Source: Microbotryomycetes sp. JL201 (Eukaryota; Basidiomycota; Microbotryomycetes). From it: a stretch of 64,000 nt of DNA. Location of the stretch: NCBI GenBank assembly GCA_033819885.1, contig JAQYUZ010000009.1, forward strand, positions 248,001-312,000, given 5' to 3'. A model generated the notes under the pieces. It was not told where the DNA came from. It searched no databases and saw nothing but the letters and a program-made list of their open reading frames with translations. This document shows, one piece after another, positions 15,578 to 28,983 of the stretch. The position numbers and the translations under genes are program-made. The first letter of the stretch is position 1, and the number at the start of each line of letters is the position of its first letter.

Positions 15578-18500
15578 TTAGTGGCTATTTGCGAGCGTGT
15601 GAGGTTGTTGAACGCCATCATCAGACTCGGTGGGCGATGAAGCTGCAGGAGGTCTCGGAGTGTTGTTTGCCATCGTAGTCGAAGACTCTATGCTCCCTGT
15701 CGGCGAGCTATCACTGCTTGGCGGCGATGCCATGATTGTCTCGAGCGGAGTCGACGCTATGCCCTTGGCAGAATCTGGTGTCGCACAGTCAAATTGAAAC
15801 ATGGGCACCGTGTCCGAGACGCCAACTGCTTTGTGCGGAGCAACACCAGATGCTGAGACGTCGAGAGACAAGTCTGGCATGCCTCTCCGAACCGAGACAG
15901 GTGGCTCGTCCTCTGCAGACGAGTCGATTCCATCACGAGCAGATCCATGACTCGGCGAGCCGTTGCTGAGCGAAGGCGAGCGACTGCTCCGGCCTGCAGG
16001 CGGCTGCAAGAACGTTGGCAGCGAACCAATATACGCAGGACCGTCTTCGGCCTCGTCGTCGAGCTCGTCGCGATCCGAAATGAATGACTCGTTGGCCTCC
16101 TGCATTGGCGATGGTTGCTCGTGATAGTCGTCTTGGACGGCGACGAACGAAGGCGACCGCGAAGAAAACTCGTGAAGGGATGATGCGCCTGAAGCTCGGC
16201 GGTCCCGAGGCGTGTCGAGCACAATGAGCACTTCCTCTTCATCATCATCGTCATTGTCTTCACCGCCATTCAATACGGTCATCGATGGCGGTGCAGGCTG
16301 CGTCGCCGAGCCTTGGGCAGATTTGCGTCGCGATCTTCGACTGCCGCGACCGCTTCGGCGTCGATGAGACGGATTCAGGAACGGCGGCGATTTGACAGGT
16401 GACGCTTGAGGTCGAGTGCTGAAAGACACGGTGTCCAAGTCGAGCCAGCTCAAAGGATGTATCTGTCGGATCGCGGATAGATAAGTGCGTGCCTTGTGGT
16501 GGCACGTTGAGCGCTTCGGACGTACCTTTGCACTCGAAGGTGAATCAGGCTGCCACTCTTCCAACGGTACGGTCATACCAACGTGGTACACCTCAGATAT
16601 GGTCCCGCCGGTCATCGAGCTTTGGGTATTGCCTTCCAGCATCTTGATCCGAGCCTCTGCCCTCATCGCTCGAGCGGCCAACACTCGCAACGCTTCCTGG
16701 TTCTGCAGAGGCGGAGACCGAATAGAAGTCAGGCATTGATAGCTGGCGAAAAGTCCAAATTTCGTACCTCGAGATCGTTCAAACGTTGCTCCTCCTCCAA
16801 AACCGATACCCGCCACCTTGCAATCTCCAGTTCCTTCGCAGCTCGATCCGATTCAATCTCTGCCGACTTGCCCTTGCCTTTGCCGGTTGGCGACGGAGTG
16901 CCCGAGCCAAGATCACCCATGTCCAGAGGAGAGAGAGGTGCGAGCGACGTGGTCGATAACGTCGCGGTTGCAGAGGCTGACCTCGTTCGCAAATGAGGTG
17001 GACGTTGTGGACGCTTGGTTGACGCAGGAGAAGCCGAAGAGGTTGCATCTGCACGCTTGATGGAGCTGATCGGCGTGAAGGAGGACGCCGATCTCATTGA
17101 TGGTGGGCGGTTTGGAGACGCGGGTGGGATCCCATTGCCGAGGTGATGACCGTACGATCCCCCATAGTAAGCCGGTGAACCGCCGCCCGACAGATGTTGT
17201 GTACCGTGCGGGAACGCTTGCACCGTCGGTGAAGCAGTTTGAGACAAGCTGCCGTAAGCGTACTGTTGAGAATAAGCACCGTGGTGGCCATTGCTGCCCC
17301 AGTAAGCGGATGACATGGGCGCAGACAATGGTGTCTGTACCGAAGACGACGAGATCGGGTACACGAGTCCAGGACTGCTCGGTTGGCGAACAACTCCCTG
17401 CTCCATCTCGAGACGTTGTCGGGCGACTGCGATCTGTTGCTGACGTTGATGTATCTGCTGAGCCTGGTATTGAAGCGCAATCATGTGTTGATATTGCGAT
17501 TGAGCCTGCGCGTACATTTGCGCATACGCCTGCTGCTGAATCGGGGTCAGTCCGGCAGGGATCGGAGGTGGAGGTGGCGGTGGTACCGGCGGCGGCGGGA
17601 TCAACAACGAGAGCGAAGGCTGCCTTGAAGGTTGTCGAGACGCAGACGAGCCTGTCGCGCGCATCTGTCCGGCGCCACCATTCACAGGCGGAGGTGGGGC
17701 TTGTCGACCGACACCGTTGGCAAGCGCGCCTTGCATGTTCGAGGAACGGATTGGATAGATAGGTGACATGGCTTGCCACTGCTTGTGAGCCGAAGCCGTC
17801 GACATTGACAACAATTTGCGGTTTGCCGGATGCGGAGACGAATCAGGCGTCGTCAACGCCGTCTGAGACGAAGGAGGGAAGTAGCTGTCGATGAGCGAAG
17901 GCATACTCGGTGGTGGACTACCGTCTGCTGACGACCACGAGCGGCTGCCAGCTCGCGCTCCGCTGCTGTCGCCCGTGCTGCCGTCCTTCCTGCTGCCGGT
18001 GCTGCTGCTTGCTCGATCGCCAGTTGGCGGCCCCCTCTCGTCCAATTCAATCGCCAGCCCAACATTCGTCGAGTCATCGTGATCTGCTGCTACTCTTTCT
18101 CGCCAAAACGCCTCGTCTTCGACGGCACGTTCTCCGTTCCAGGAGCCTCGCCTCTGCATTGAAATAGCATTGCCATCTGAAAGCATCGCCGATGTCATAA
18201 GTAACCTGTTCGCTCCGAAGAACGGACTCGTCGATGAACTCGATTCTGATCTTGAAGAGCTTTCGCCACCGGGCGTCGGACTTCGTCGAAGACCGTTCGA
18301 AGCGGACATTGGCGAATACGATTCATAATGCTTGCCAATCGGTACAGAAGATGGCCTTTGACCCAGGCTGGCCACTGCTTCAAGCCTAGCAGACCGCGCT
18401 TGCAGACTTGCATTGGAAACAGCCGATGCGCCAGAGGAAGCGCTAGCCGACCTCGACATGTCCGCCGATCCGAAGGCTGAGCTGCTGACTGCACCGTTGT

Positions 18501-19746
18501 AACCCAACATGCCCGCCTCACTGTCATCCGTTGGGTCTCTGTCTCTGACGAGCCTGTGCAAACCAACGACGACACGACCAGGCGAATTGGCATTGGCCGA
18601 AGCTTTGCGCGCCTGTTTCCGGGATTTGGAAGAAGGTTCTGCGGACGACGGATGCAGCGTCGGAGAGGACTGCGCTGATCTACCCCGTCTGCTGCTTTCA
18701 GATGGCGCATGCTCTGGCGAGCGCGTCGGGGATATTTGCAGCGTTTCCGCCAGTCCGGTAGTCGCTTGGAACGTCGCATGGAGACCGGATATCTCTGCAG
18801 CAGACGATCTGCGACTACTGTTTCTGAGTCCGTCCTCTGGCGAGCTTGCACGTACTGGTTTTGCTCTGGGAGGCGAGATCGTTGGCGGAGGTAGAAGTGC
18901 AGGCTCACATGTACTCGAGTCGTTTCTCGAGATTGATCTTTGGCGGATTGTCGACCGTGAGCGTGATGCATCGTCTTCGTCTGCAAGAGGGAATGACGCT
19001 TGGACGGCCACATCAACAACAGGCACGATTGACTTGCTGACTTTGGGCGGGGCAGGCCTCGGGGAATGTTCAGGCCCAGGTGAGGTTGTTCGCGACTGGT
19101 CAATCTTTGCTGTCGCAGACGGTGGCGTCTTGGTTTTGCCCGCGGCTCGCCCCTTGCCCTTCCTGGTAGACAAGTGTTCGACAGACTGTCTCCTACTGAT
19201 GGAAGACGAGAATACGTCTGTAGCCGTCGTACTTGATCTGCGCGAGGTGGCGGGCGACGGCTCTGGCTTTGTCGTGACGAGGCTGTCTCCAGAGTCTGAC
19301 GTTGAGTCTAGTTTGACGGCAGATGTCGACGCGGCAGCGTTGCCGGACCAAAGGGATGAAAAGCGGGTGAGCAGGTCGTTGGCGTACGACAATGCCTTGC
19401 CTGGGATTGGCCTGTTTTGTGACGTTGTGGCCGTCGTCGTGCCACCGTTCGCCTGCCTCTGCTGTTGCTGCTGGGCGATAATCTTTTTGACAACCGAATC
19501 GCGCTTCTTGTTAGATTTGGACGAATGTTGTGCGCTCGAATCCTTTGCTTGGTGCGAGACGAGTGCCCTGATGAGCGCGCCAGCCGACAGGACGACGGCG
19601 ACGCAGACGAGCACCGTGCGGCCATCAACGCGCGTGACTGCTTCGGTCGGATCGATCGAGCCCACAACATGTTGAGCATACTCGGCGTCTGCATCTGCAA
19701 GCCAGTCGTCGTAGTAAGGCGTGCTGCCGCCTGGCTCGGTCGCCAT
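15578..19746 (-). CDS. Large intrinsically disordered protein with one N-terminal membrane segment
   Basis: Function not recognised. Exons 16768-19746, 16526-16702 and 15578-16462 give 1346 residues. A hydrophobic helix at about residues 44-63 (TVLVCVAVVLSAGALIRALV) is followed by a Lys-rich stretch and Gln repeats, the look of a signal-anchor or tail on the cytosolic side. Most of the rest is Ser/Pro-rich and disordered, with a long polyproline block near 17580, a Gln/Tyr/Ala-rich helix (QQQAYAQMYAQAQSQYQ) and a RRGSWNGERAVEDEAFW element. A coiled coil (RWRVSVLEEEQRLNDLENQ) spans the first intron. The tail is acidic and Ser-rich. The second intron (16463-16525, 63 bases) is in frame, so it may be optional. 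An upstream in-frame codon could extend the N-terminus, but the ATG at 19746 gives the more natural start. Confidence 0.8.
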
Positions 19747-20586
19747 GCGCACGCGCGGACGAGGCGGGCGGGCGGCGGATCGCAAGCCCCTCTGAACCAC
19801 GCTCCTACGAGGCGGGCGAGGAAGACGATTGACGAACAAGATAGTCAGTTTCAGGGCCGCCGTAGTGCTCGCACGCAGATCGGCACACGAGCTCACCTTG
19901 CGTGTGGCTTGGCGTGCGTTGTTGGGCTTAGGAATTACGGAGTCGAACGATGCGAACACTCGCACGCACGCCTGCAGACGAAGCGAACGTCAGGGAAGTA
20001 CGGCGAAAGAGATATTCGAGTGACGCTGCATGTACCTGCAGTTCTGCGCTCAAGGCAATGGGCGTAGCGAAAGAGTGCAGCAACCAGTTGCCGCAGCCAA
20101 GCCTCGCAAACACGGCCCGCGATCGGTTCGATGTCTTGGATTGAAATGAAAAACCAAAGGAGGAGATAAGTGCAGAATCACTCTCTTGAAGATACCTAGC
20201 CAGTCTCTCACGGCTGACGATGATGTAGATTCACTTCGCAGCCACCCATATGCAGCTCGCTGCTTTACGTGGCTCTGGTACCAAAATACAAACACTGTGT
20301 GCGACGCGCGAAAAACAGCAACAAGGCAATCAGGTGTTCCGGGAGGCTGGATTCCGAAAGTTTCGCCATCGGGAAGGTACCAAACAGATCTCATATATTG
20401 ATAAAGCACGCTACACTGTCTCGCAACACGTGCATGCTCCTCGGCAGCGCGGCCGGCTCCCGACAGCCATCTTTCCCCTTCTCAAAAAGATCCCCGCTTT
20501 TTTTCCAGCAAGGCACGGGCCGTGCACGGCACACGACGCTCACAGATGAAGGTCCTCATTGTCATGACAAGAACCGACAGAGCTCG
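19747..20586. other. Intergenic region
   Basis: 840 bases between the start of the disordered membrane protein and the stop of the S1/P1 nuclease, both on the minus strand. Short open frames are present, but none has start, splice signals and protein-like composition together. It should hold the promoter of the former and the 3' region of the latter. Confidence 0.5.
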
Positions 20587-21951
20587 TTACAAATCCATCC
20601 AGCTCACGTCCACAAAAGCAGACAAGTCACCATCATCCCTTAACCTGCCCAGTTCGTCATCGGTCGGCGGCGCAAAAATAGCATTTAGAGACGCAGCTAG
20701 CCTCAGTCCACCTTGCGCCAGCATTTTCTCGATAATATTGTTGTCTGTTTCAGATCGAGCCTATGTCAGTAGTCGGGTATGACTCGCGTCTCCGGTATCA
20801 ATACTGTGCCGTAGGAAAGCTCACCTCTGATCGGGCTGTAATACTCTCTCGTGAACAGTTCTGGTGACCCTGTTGTAGAGTTTACTGAACGGGGAAAAGT
20901 ACGTGCACACGTGATTTCGTGTGTTTGCGTAGCCCAATGCACAGGGCAAATGACGCTCCACACGTCGTCTTTGTCGTTGTAGTACGGTCCCGCGAGCTTG
21001 GGACTCGCGTTCACTCCAAGGACAAACTGTTTCATAGTGTCGCGCATTGACAATCGTCGAGGACACTCGAACCATTCTGGCAACGAAGACCGCCACCACT
21101 GCCGCACACCTTCCCACAAAATGAGCCGGATGAAGGGGTCTGGGCGCAATGAAGGGTCAGCAAAGGCTTGATTGACAGATATCGATCAGCCCTCTTGCCG
21201 TAGATTGCTCCTCGGAGGTTGTCTTCGATTTGCCGTCTGCAGATGTCTCCGTCAGAGCGCAACCTTAGAACATACGGATTTGACGCACGCAGGCAGAGGT
21301 CTCGTATAATTCCTTTGATCTCGCAATGACTTTGCAATGAGTTGATTGTCCCACAGCCCGTGCAAATTCATTGACCGCCCTTCAAACTTGATCATGAACG
21401 AGTTGCCACCCCGATCACGGTTGGTCAAGTGCAGCGGTTGATGCAAGTCACCGATAAAATGCACCAAGAATTTGACTGCGACGTAGCTGCAAAGGGCAAA
21501 CGACATTGGAGTCAGATGGTGCGCCACATTCGGCTGGAGCAGTGGCCACATCGGCCTGCCAGAGTTGGTTGACTGACTCGTCTGGATTGTCGAGTAGACG
21601 CGAAGTATAATTTGTGACGGCATGCAGCAAGTCGTGATCCGTCTTGAACCCTTTGTCGCCAAAGTGGCATTCGTCTGGTGGGTAGTCGTCCAAAGGCGAC
21701 GTATAATGCAACTCGCTCGCAAAATGGAACATTGGCACGCCTCTGATTCTGTCTGCCCAGCTGGCTATCGGCGGCATGTACCCGTTCGAGTAAGGCAGCA
21801 AGGACTGCAGCGCCTGACGGGTCGCTGGCTTGAGATGGATCTGGGCTATCGTTGCCACGGCTTCATGGCCCGCGGCGCCCCAAGCGTTGGCAATTGTCGT
21901 TCCAAAGCCCAGCAGAGCCAACACCGTGCCCGAGGTCGCTGTGACGCGCAT
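20587..21951 (-). CDS. Secreted S1/P1-type nuclease
   Basis: Zinc-dependent single-strand-specific endonuclease, normally secreted for phosphate or nucleotide scavenging. Exons 21528-21951, 21289-21475, 21199-21236, 20825-21139 and 20587-20744 give 373 residues. A signal peptide of about 23 residues ends before the invariant mature N-terminal Trp (WGAAGHEAV, W24), whose amino group and side chains help bind zinc in this family. Further zinc ligands are in SWAD, HF near residue 75, and FLVHFIGDLHQPLHL with RDRGGNS and NLHGLWD. The C-terminal block DPFIRLILWEGVRQWW and GGLRLAASLN complete the fold. N-glycosylation sites such as NYT are present. The third intron (21140-down-to the exon at 21199, on the minus strand) uses a GC donor, GCAAGA. 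Its start codon is 357 bases from ERG10's, head-to-head. Confidence 0.92.
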
Positions 21952-22308
21952 GCCCTGCGCGCTTGTTGAACGCAGGTTCGAGGATGAGGCCCGAGCGGAG
22001 CTTGGACAAAAAAAAACATGGTCCCACCCTTTGGAAATGCAGCAAGAGTTGGTCTGGATGCAAAGCCATGTCTCAGCACTTGAATGTTACCACCTCCGGA
22101 TTTAAGCGTATCGGCTCCGCCGAGCCGAGGCGGGCGCGGGCGGTCGACGTCCCAACGCGCGCACCGCTTGACCCGATACGAGCAGTCATGGTGAGTCAGC
22201 CGAGCGGATCGCGCGCAACGCCGATGCCCGAACAGGCTTGTCTGACTTGGTGTTTACCTCATTGTTTGTTCTTGCTTCTGCACAACTCGCTCGCTTGACC
22301 ATTCGCGC
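21952..22308. other. Divergent promoter region, S1/P1 nuclease and ERG10
   Basis: 357 bases between two start codons facing away from each other. No coding sequence was seen. An A-run lies near 22008-22017 and the half nearest ERG10 is GC-rich. Confidence 0.5.
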
Positions 22309-23988
<1,680 letters not shown>

Positions 23989-24134
23989 ATTCTTTGGCGC
24001 TCGCCATTAATCATTTCTGCCATTGAAATATAGACGTGTCTCCCTGTTTGTTTCCTGTGCGATCGAATACAACATTGCTGATCTGTTCCACCCAAGACTG
24101 TTACGCCCATCCATCTGAGCTTGCTTGCGTTTCT

Positions 24135-24740
24135 CTAAGCTACCTTTTTCTTGCTGAGTCCGCCGCTCGCTCGAGCCTTGTTGTTTGCTTTCTTGCTACT
24201 TTTGACCATGATCAACCCGATAAACGAACCCATGCTCGTCAAACCTGCCAACAACAAGATTGCCGGAATACGAATGGCCCATTCTCGAGATGGAAACAGG
24301 GTATGGAGGGGAGAATCCGGCGGCAAGAATGGCTGTGGGAATTTGTTTTTAATAGATTGTCAAGATTTACGATGCCGTGAAAATAGCGCGCGCGAACGTA
24401 GGCGCAAGACATTTGGGGGGTGGCGGATAAAAGAAACACTTACGGTCAACAGAGTCCAAATTGTGTAGTATGAGAACACGACGACTGAAGTGATGAGCAT
24501 TAAACCTGATTGCGAATAAGGATGCACAATGATGATGAGTCCTTTGTTCTGAAACGAGCATCCGAGACCCGTCCCCGAGGAAGGTACGCGACATACCGCC
24601 GACAACTTTGTCGGTCACGGCCTGAGATGGTCGAGGATGATTGAAAGAGAGGTTTGCCACGTGTCAGTCAATACCCACGCAGTGTCTGGCGGCTGGTGAG
24701 GGGAGGAGCTTGATGAGCTCGCCGGGCAACTACTGACCAT
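24135..24740 (-). CDS. DPM2: Dolichol-phosphate mannose synthase regulatory subunit Dpm2
   Basis: Small ER membrane protein that stabilises and stimulates dolichol-phosphate-mannose synthase, the mannose donor for N-glycans, O-mannosylation and GPI anchors. The first coding exon is only the ATG (24738-24740). Then come 24597-24621, 24444-24505 and 24135-24332, giving 95 residues. It begins MAVTDKVVGGLMLITSVVVF, has two hydrophobic segments (the second IPAILLLAGLTSMGSFIGLI), a luminal-type loop with FPSREWAIRIPA, and a Lys-rich tail, matching the Dpm2 family in order and length. The first intron, 24622-24737, starts directly after the start codon. It lies 149 bases head-to-head from an unknown gene. 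The window also carries ALG12, a user of the same mannose donor. Confidence 0.9.
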
Positions 24741-24889
24741 TGTGATGGATGGACTAGCTTGAAAGGACTCTTTCGTAAATTGATGAAATATGTGGCAAAC
24801 TCGAAACCGGGTTGAGGCTGAGCTCGAACGTCTGACGTTCGGTTGTGCGCGAGAGGTTGAGCGTTGAACTTTGGCGCCATCCACTCGAA

Positions 24890-25826
24890 ATGTCTCGAAT
24901 TCGACAGCGAGCCGACGCACTCTTCACCAAGTACCTTCAAGAGTCTACACCTTCCTTGCTCGAACTATCCGTCAGGCTTGCGTTCTCGTCGAGAACAAGC
25001 GACAATGCCGCACTCTCGATCGTGTCTGCATCAACTCACGCTCTCGAACTCGTCTTTCAACTAGACCAGTCTGTCCTTGGACTCAATTCGACAGTCTCAG
25101 AGAACAATGTCGACCCGCGACAGGCATTCACGCTCGCTTCCCTCGAACTCGTCGATTTCGAGACGCTCATCACGTCATTGGGACTACCAAGTCAGATGCC
25201 CAACACTATTTTCAAGCAAAAAATCCTCGATCAAAAATCCCTCGTCGTCCCCGTAACATCGTCTGACGCTTCACAAACCCAAAAGACTGCGACATATCAT
25301 ATTGTGGCGTTTGCTGTACCTGCTGCATCGTCAGCAACGAATCCAGAAGACGGCACCAGCTCACAAGAAATATTTTCAATCACAAAGCTGCTCAAGATTG
25401 ACTTGTCAGAACCTTTGGACGACGAGAGTGTGCTGCCTCGAACGATCAAGTATGCAATCTCACCCGAGGCCCACGATAAAGACAAACTCGGAACCGTTGA
25501 CAGCGACAAGGCAGTGTCTGAACGAGATCCGGCTTGGAGAAGAGTGGCGGCGCAAGCTTGGTTCGAGCCTTGGCACGAAATTACTTCAAAGATAGGTCAT
25601 CGCGACGTCGGTCTCAAAACCGTCACCGAACTGGCCGTTTTGCGATTGATGGAGAGGTTTGTGTGGTCTTTGCATGCTGAAACGGAGCGGACGGTTGCTG
25701 ACGTGGTAGGTCGACTTTTTCTGCAGAGACGAGATGGACGATCGAAAGCGTGCGACGATGGACAAAGAATTGCAAGCGCGTCTGACGCGGCATTTGCTGC
25801 GACGGGCTAGTGAATTGCAGAGCTAG
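24890..25826 (+). CDS. Unknown protein, 288 residues
   Basis: Not recognised. Two exons, 24890-25656 and 25727-25826, are joined by a 70-base intron with a TTGCTGACG branch motif and a pyrimidine tract. The protein starts MSRIRQRADALFTKYLQ and ends with a charged helix (MDDRKRATMDKELQARLTRH). Both ends are helical and rich in charge. The middle (about residues 120-215) is Ser/Thr/Asp-rich and likely flexible. There is no signal peptide, membrane helix or zinc motif. The alternative of reading through the intron gives an Arg/Ser-rich tail that looks less natural. It shares a 149-base promoter region with DPM2. Coding status is well supported by length and composition; no function can be offered. 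Confidence 0.78.
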
Positions 25827-25980
25827 CGAATAGCATGAATGCTCATCACCGAGCAAGACACGGAACTTGTACCAACGTCGACGTCCCCATTAACCCAACT
25901 AATGCCCGAGACCCAAGGAATGCTACAACACCTACGAGCAATACATAGAAACCTCTAAATACCTTGATAATCGAAGCCAT

Positions 25981-27579
25981 CTATGTCGCCACACCTGGCT
26001 GCGCAAAGTCGTCAAACCTCTGCCTTCCTCTCGCCAGCACCCTACCAGCTCTCATCCTCAATCTAGTAATCGGATACACTGCATGCGCTTTCAAGATATC
26101 GTGCTGACTCCTGTTTAACCACCTTTGCGTCCTGACGGGCAAGTTTGACCTAACATTGTCGTCAAAGAATGCTTTCACCTGTCGCTCAATAGCCACGCGT
26201 CTAGGCATGGTCGTCGAAGGTGTCATTGTCAAAGGTGTCGGATACGACATTGACAGCGCGAGTGGATTGGTAGACAATGCCGAACGCATCCGAACAAGAC
26301 TCGGTCGTGGACTGGCGAGGTAGGACGATGCGAGGCTGACGAGACGGGGTCGAGTTTGAGGAAGCAAGAGAGGCGAAGGTGGTTGCGGAATGGCTGTTTC
26401 TGGCTCCGTGACAAGGTCATTCGTGACTTGAGGCGTGACGAAAGTCTGACGCTTGCGTTTAAGCATGCCGCGAACTGAGCTGGTAAACCACTGAATGTGC
26501 AACGGGGCTGCCAAAGAGAGACCGACAGCCTGAAGCACCAAATGTCTAAGTGTCGTGGTGACCACAAAGAGAAGTTGCTTTGACTCACCGGAATGAGAGT
26601 GAAAGATGCAGTGCCCTGCCTTTCGCTGACGAGCGCGCCGAATGCATGAGTCTGGCCGTATGTTGACCAGTACAGAGCGACTGCAACAGGGTACAATCAT
26701 GATGAGCGATGAATGCGAGCTCTCTGTTCCAGCTTTTAGCCTTACGCAGAACAGCGTGCCAAGCGATCCTCGTGACAAAGAACAGACCATTGAAAGCCAT
26801 GTCACTGCGCAGTCGTGGGACGAGCATTGACAAAGCGAGCAGAAAGGTCGGGCTCTCCATGATGAATGCATGCGCAAACACGTGCGTCAGGCGGTGGCGC
26901 GTAACGACGATACACAGAATCGAGTATGCCGAATGATGTATCCAACCCGTCAAGAGCGTGATATTTCGGCGATAATACAGAGAGCCGATGATCAAATCCT
27001 ACATTCAGGCGCGGGAACGTCAGCTCTCGAAACCGAGCCAGTACGCCACTTGGGCGTCACTTGCAGCCAACGAGGCCTCACCATGTTCAAGTATGCCATG
27101 AAGAACATGACTGTTGCCCGAGACAGATTTGGTCGTTCGCTGACTTGTGCAACGTCCAAGCCTGATGAAATCAGATCGACCAAGAACGGCACTGAACAGC
27201 AGCTGCTGACGAATGCAGCTGTGCCTGTCAAGATCCAGCTGCGTTTCTTGGCTGAGCATTTATCGTGATTTGACGCGAGTGTTGAAATGTATCGAGACGT
27301 GTTAGCGAACAGAATCGAGCACAACTGGTTCAGCACGTGCGCTCGGGACTGACCTTGCTGCCTGCGCAACGCCTTGAGCTCGTCTGCGTCATCTGACACG
27401 CGTCTGGCTGGGTTCAGATTACAGAGTTTGACAACGAGGAAGAACCAAGCCGTTAAGAGCAGGCATGACGCGATGTAGACGCGAGCGGCAAACAAGGCCG
27501 CGGCGTGATCGTCCGACCGCAAGGCCCAGACGGCTATGCCGACAGCGCGCGACGACATGGCCTTCGTCCAACGCGTCAT
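25981..27579 (-). CDS. Multi-pass membrane protein, TLC (TRAM-LAG1-CLN8)-like
   Basis: Probably an ER or plasma-membrane lipid-related protein. Exons 27354-27579, 27082-27224, 26746-26998, 26589-26680 and 25981-26529 give 420 residues. At least six hydrophobic segments are visible, including YIASCLLLTAWFFLVVKLCN. The TLC-like core is FMAYLNMDLIIGSLYYRR, then TGWIHHSAYSILCIV, HAFIMESPTFLLALSML and LYWSTYG. The histidine pair in WIHHSAY and the ME.PTF element match the pattern of TLC proteins. The last third (from about residue 265) is a basic, Ser/Pro-rich cytosolic-looking tail without membrane segments, longer than in most relatives. All introns are GT-AG. Ceramide synthase is unlikely because its acidic signature is not seen. 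The family call is moderate. Confidence 0.72.
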
Positions 27580-27840
27580 TGACGCTCCGAGTAAAGGTGG
27601 GGCACTGCGCGTGAAGCGAGCGGACAGTACTCAAATCCGCATAGTTCACACGGCAGCCGAAGCACCCGGCGCGCTTGGGCCCCTCCGTGATCCAGCACGT
27701 GCGGGTGGCAAAAAAAGGAATGTGCAATGGTCAAGTTTCATGAATGAGCGCTAGCAAGTAACAACAAGGAGAGAAATCACCACGTGAACGAAAAGCACCA
27801 GGCCTGTCTGCACACAAAGAACTCCCCACAGACTGCGAAC

Positions 27841-28983
27841 TCAGAACCCGCCAAGCGAGTCGTGACTCGTAAACAGCTCGCGTCGCGTAAATTTGCCAAG
27901 CGCGCACAAGCCGTAGCGTTGTTTGGCAGCCGCTGCTTCCCGACACCTGGTTTCGGTCTCGTTCGCAGCACTAGCCGACGGGCTAGAATCAGAGTCGTCG
28001 CCGCTCGAATCGTCTTGGACGATAACGTCGTCGCCAGTTTCGTCGTCGACGACCATGGCGTCGTCACCGCCACCCGTAGCATCAAGCAGCACGTCGTCCC
28101 CGTCCTCGTCAATACCGTGATCGACAACGTCGTCGCTGCGCGATAAAGCGAGACCAAGATGGGGCGTCTGGACAGGACCGTCAACGGTGGACTGATGATC
28201 GCGCTCTTCGCCGACAAAATATCCTCCAGAAATCAATCCGCGAACGCCTTCAACAGGACTCTCGAGTGACGACTTTGTTGATGACGGTTTGGCGCCACAT
28301 GGCCCGCACGACGACAAGTCGGGCTTGAGACCCTTTTTGGCAGCGGCGGCACGTTCACGCTCGACACATTTGATCCAGCCGTCTTCCTCGCTCTTGTGAC
28401 GTTTGGGCAGCTCGAGCGACTCGGACTCTTGCGTCGGAATGATGGGCGAGCGATCGTATTCTTCGCCTGACAAGGCTGGAAATACGGACGCATTCGTGCA
28501 GCGTGCAAAGCGGACAGACTTTGTCGAATGCGACGAGCGACGCGACAAAGGTCGCGACAGCGGTGGCGATGTTGTTGCGGGTGAAGACAAGAATGAAGCG
28601 TCCGAGGCAACGGACGCCGTCGACGTAGACAAAGGACCCGAAGCCATTGACAGTGTGCTGCACAGAATTGAGCGCAAAGGACACGCCGATGAGGCCGAGA
28701 TACCGGACACGGTCGTGTGGGGACCGAGTGTGAACGTGAGACCCGAATGTGTCAGGTCAGGAGAAGCAGTGGTAGCGCCAGTGGCGGCGTTGGCCGACTT
28801 GGCAAAGTAAGACTCGGCAGGCGAGCTCGACGAAATCGACGTGTCGGGAGAGTACGAGCGAGCTCGCTTGGCGGGTGAGCTCTCCGACGAGGATGCGGTC
28901 GACGCCGAGGGCGAGATTGCATCGTCTGCGGGCTTGGTTCCCAGCGCCTCGAGATAGGCCGCGAAAGAGAACTCGATCGACAT
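27841..28983 (-). CDS. Acidic, low-complexity protein with PP1-docking-like KSVRFA motif
   Basis: A single exon encodes 380 residues. The ATG at 28983 (MSIEFSFAAYLEALG) is preferred; upstream in-frame codons are not ATG. Ser/Thr-rich sequence surrounds HSTKSVRFARC, which fits the RVxF-type site for binding protein phosphatase 1, followed by SGEEYDRSPIIPT, a segment that looks ordered. There is then a conserved-looking basic/acidic block (EEDGWIKCVERERAAAAKK), a CGPCG element and a strongly Asp-rich region of about 90 residues. It ends with a short helix (CREAAAAKQRYGLCALGKFT). No membrane segment or enzymatic fold was seen. A role as a phosphatase-targeting or nuclear protein is inference only. 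The upstream gap is long (over 1 kb). Confidence 0.75.
   Translation of the reverse strand: MSIEFSFAAYLEALGTKPADDAISPSASTASSSESSPAKRARSYSPDTSISSSSPAESYFAKSANAATGATTASPDLTHSGLTFTLGPHTTVSGISASSACPLRSILCSTLSMASGPLSTSTASVASDASFLSSPATTSPPLSRPLSRRSSHSTKSVRFARCTNASVFPALSGEEYDRSPIIPTQESESLELPKRHKSEEDGWIKCVERERAAAAKKGLKPDLSSCGPCGAKPSSTKSSLESPVEGVRGLISGGYFVGEERDHQSTVDGPVQTPHLGLALSRSDDVVDHGIDEDGDDVLLDATGGGDDAMVVDDETGDDVIVQDDSSGDDSDSSPSASAANETETRCREAAAAKQRYGLCALGKFTRRELFTSHDSLGGF

Noticed and set aside
18509-19675. Plus-strand open frame of about 388 codons
   Set aside because: It is the antisense of the Ser/Pro-rich disordered protein. Low-complexity codons leave the opposite strand free of stops, and it shows no domain or splice structure of its own.
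24367-24660. Alternative DPM2 start at a GTG codon at 24658-24660
   Set aside because: It needs a non-ATG start and an unrelated leader. The ATG at 24738-24740 followed by an intron gives the expected family N-terminus.
25657-25810. Unspliced read-through end of the 288-residue unknown protein
   Set aside because: It crosses clear GT donor, TTGCTGACG branch and TTTTTCTGCAG acceptor signals. The spliced product has a more protein-like charged helical end.
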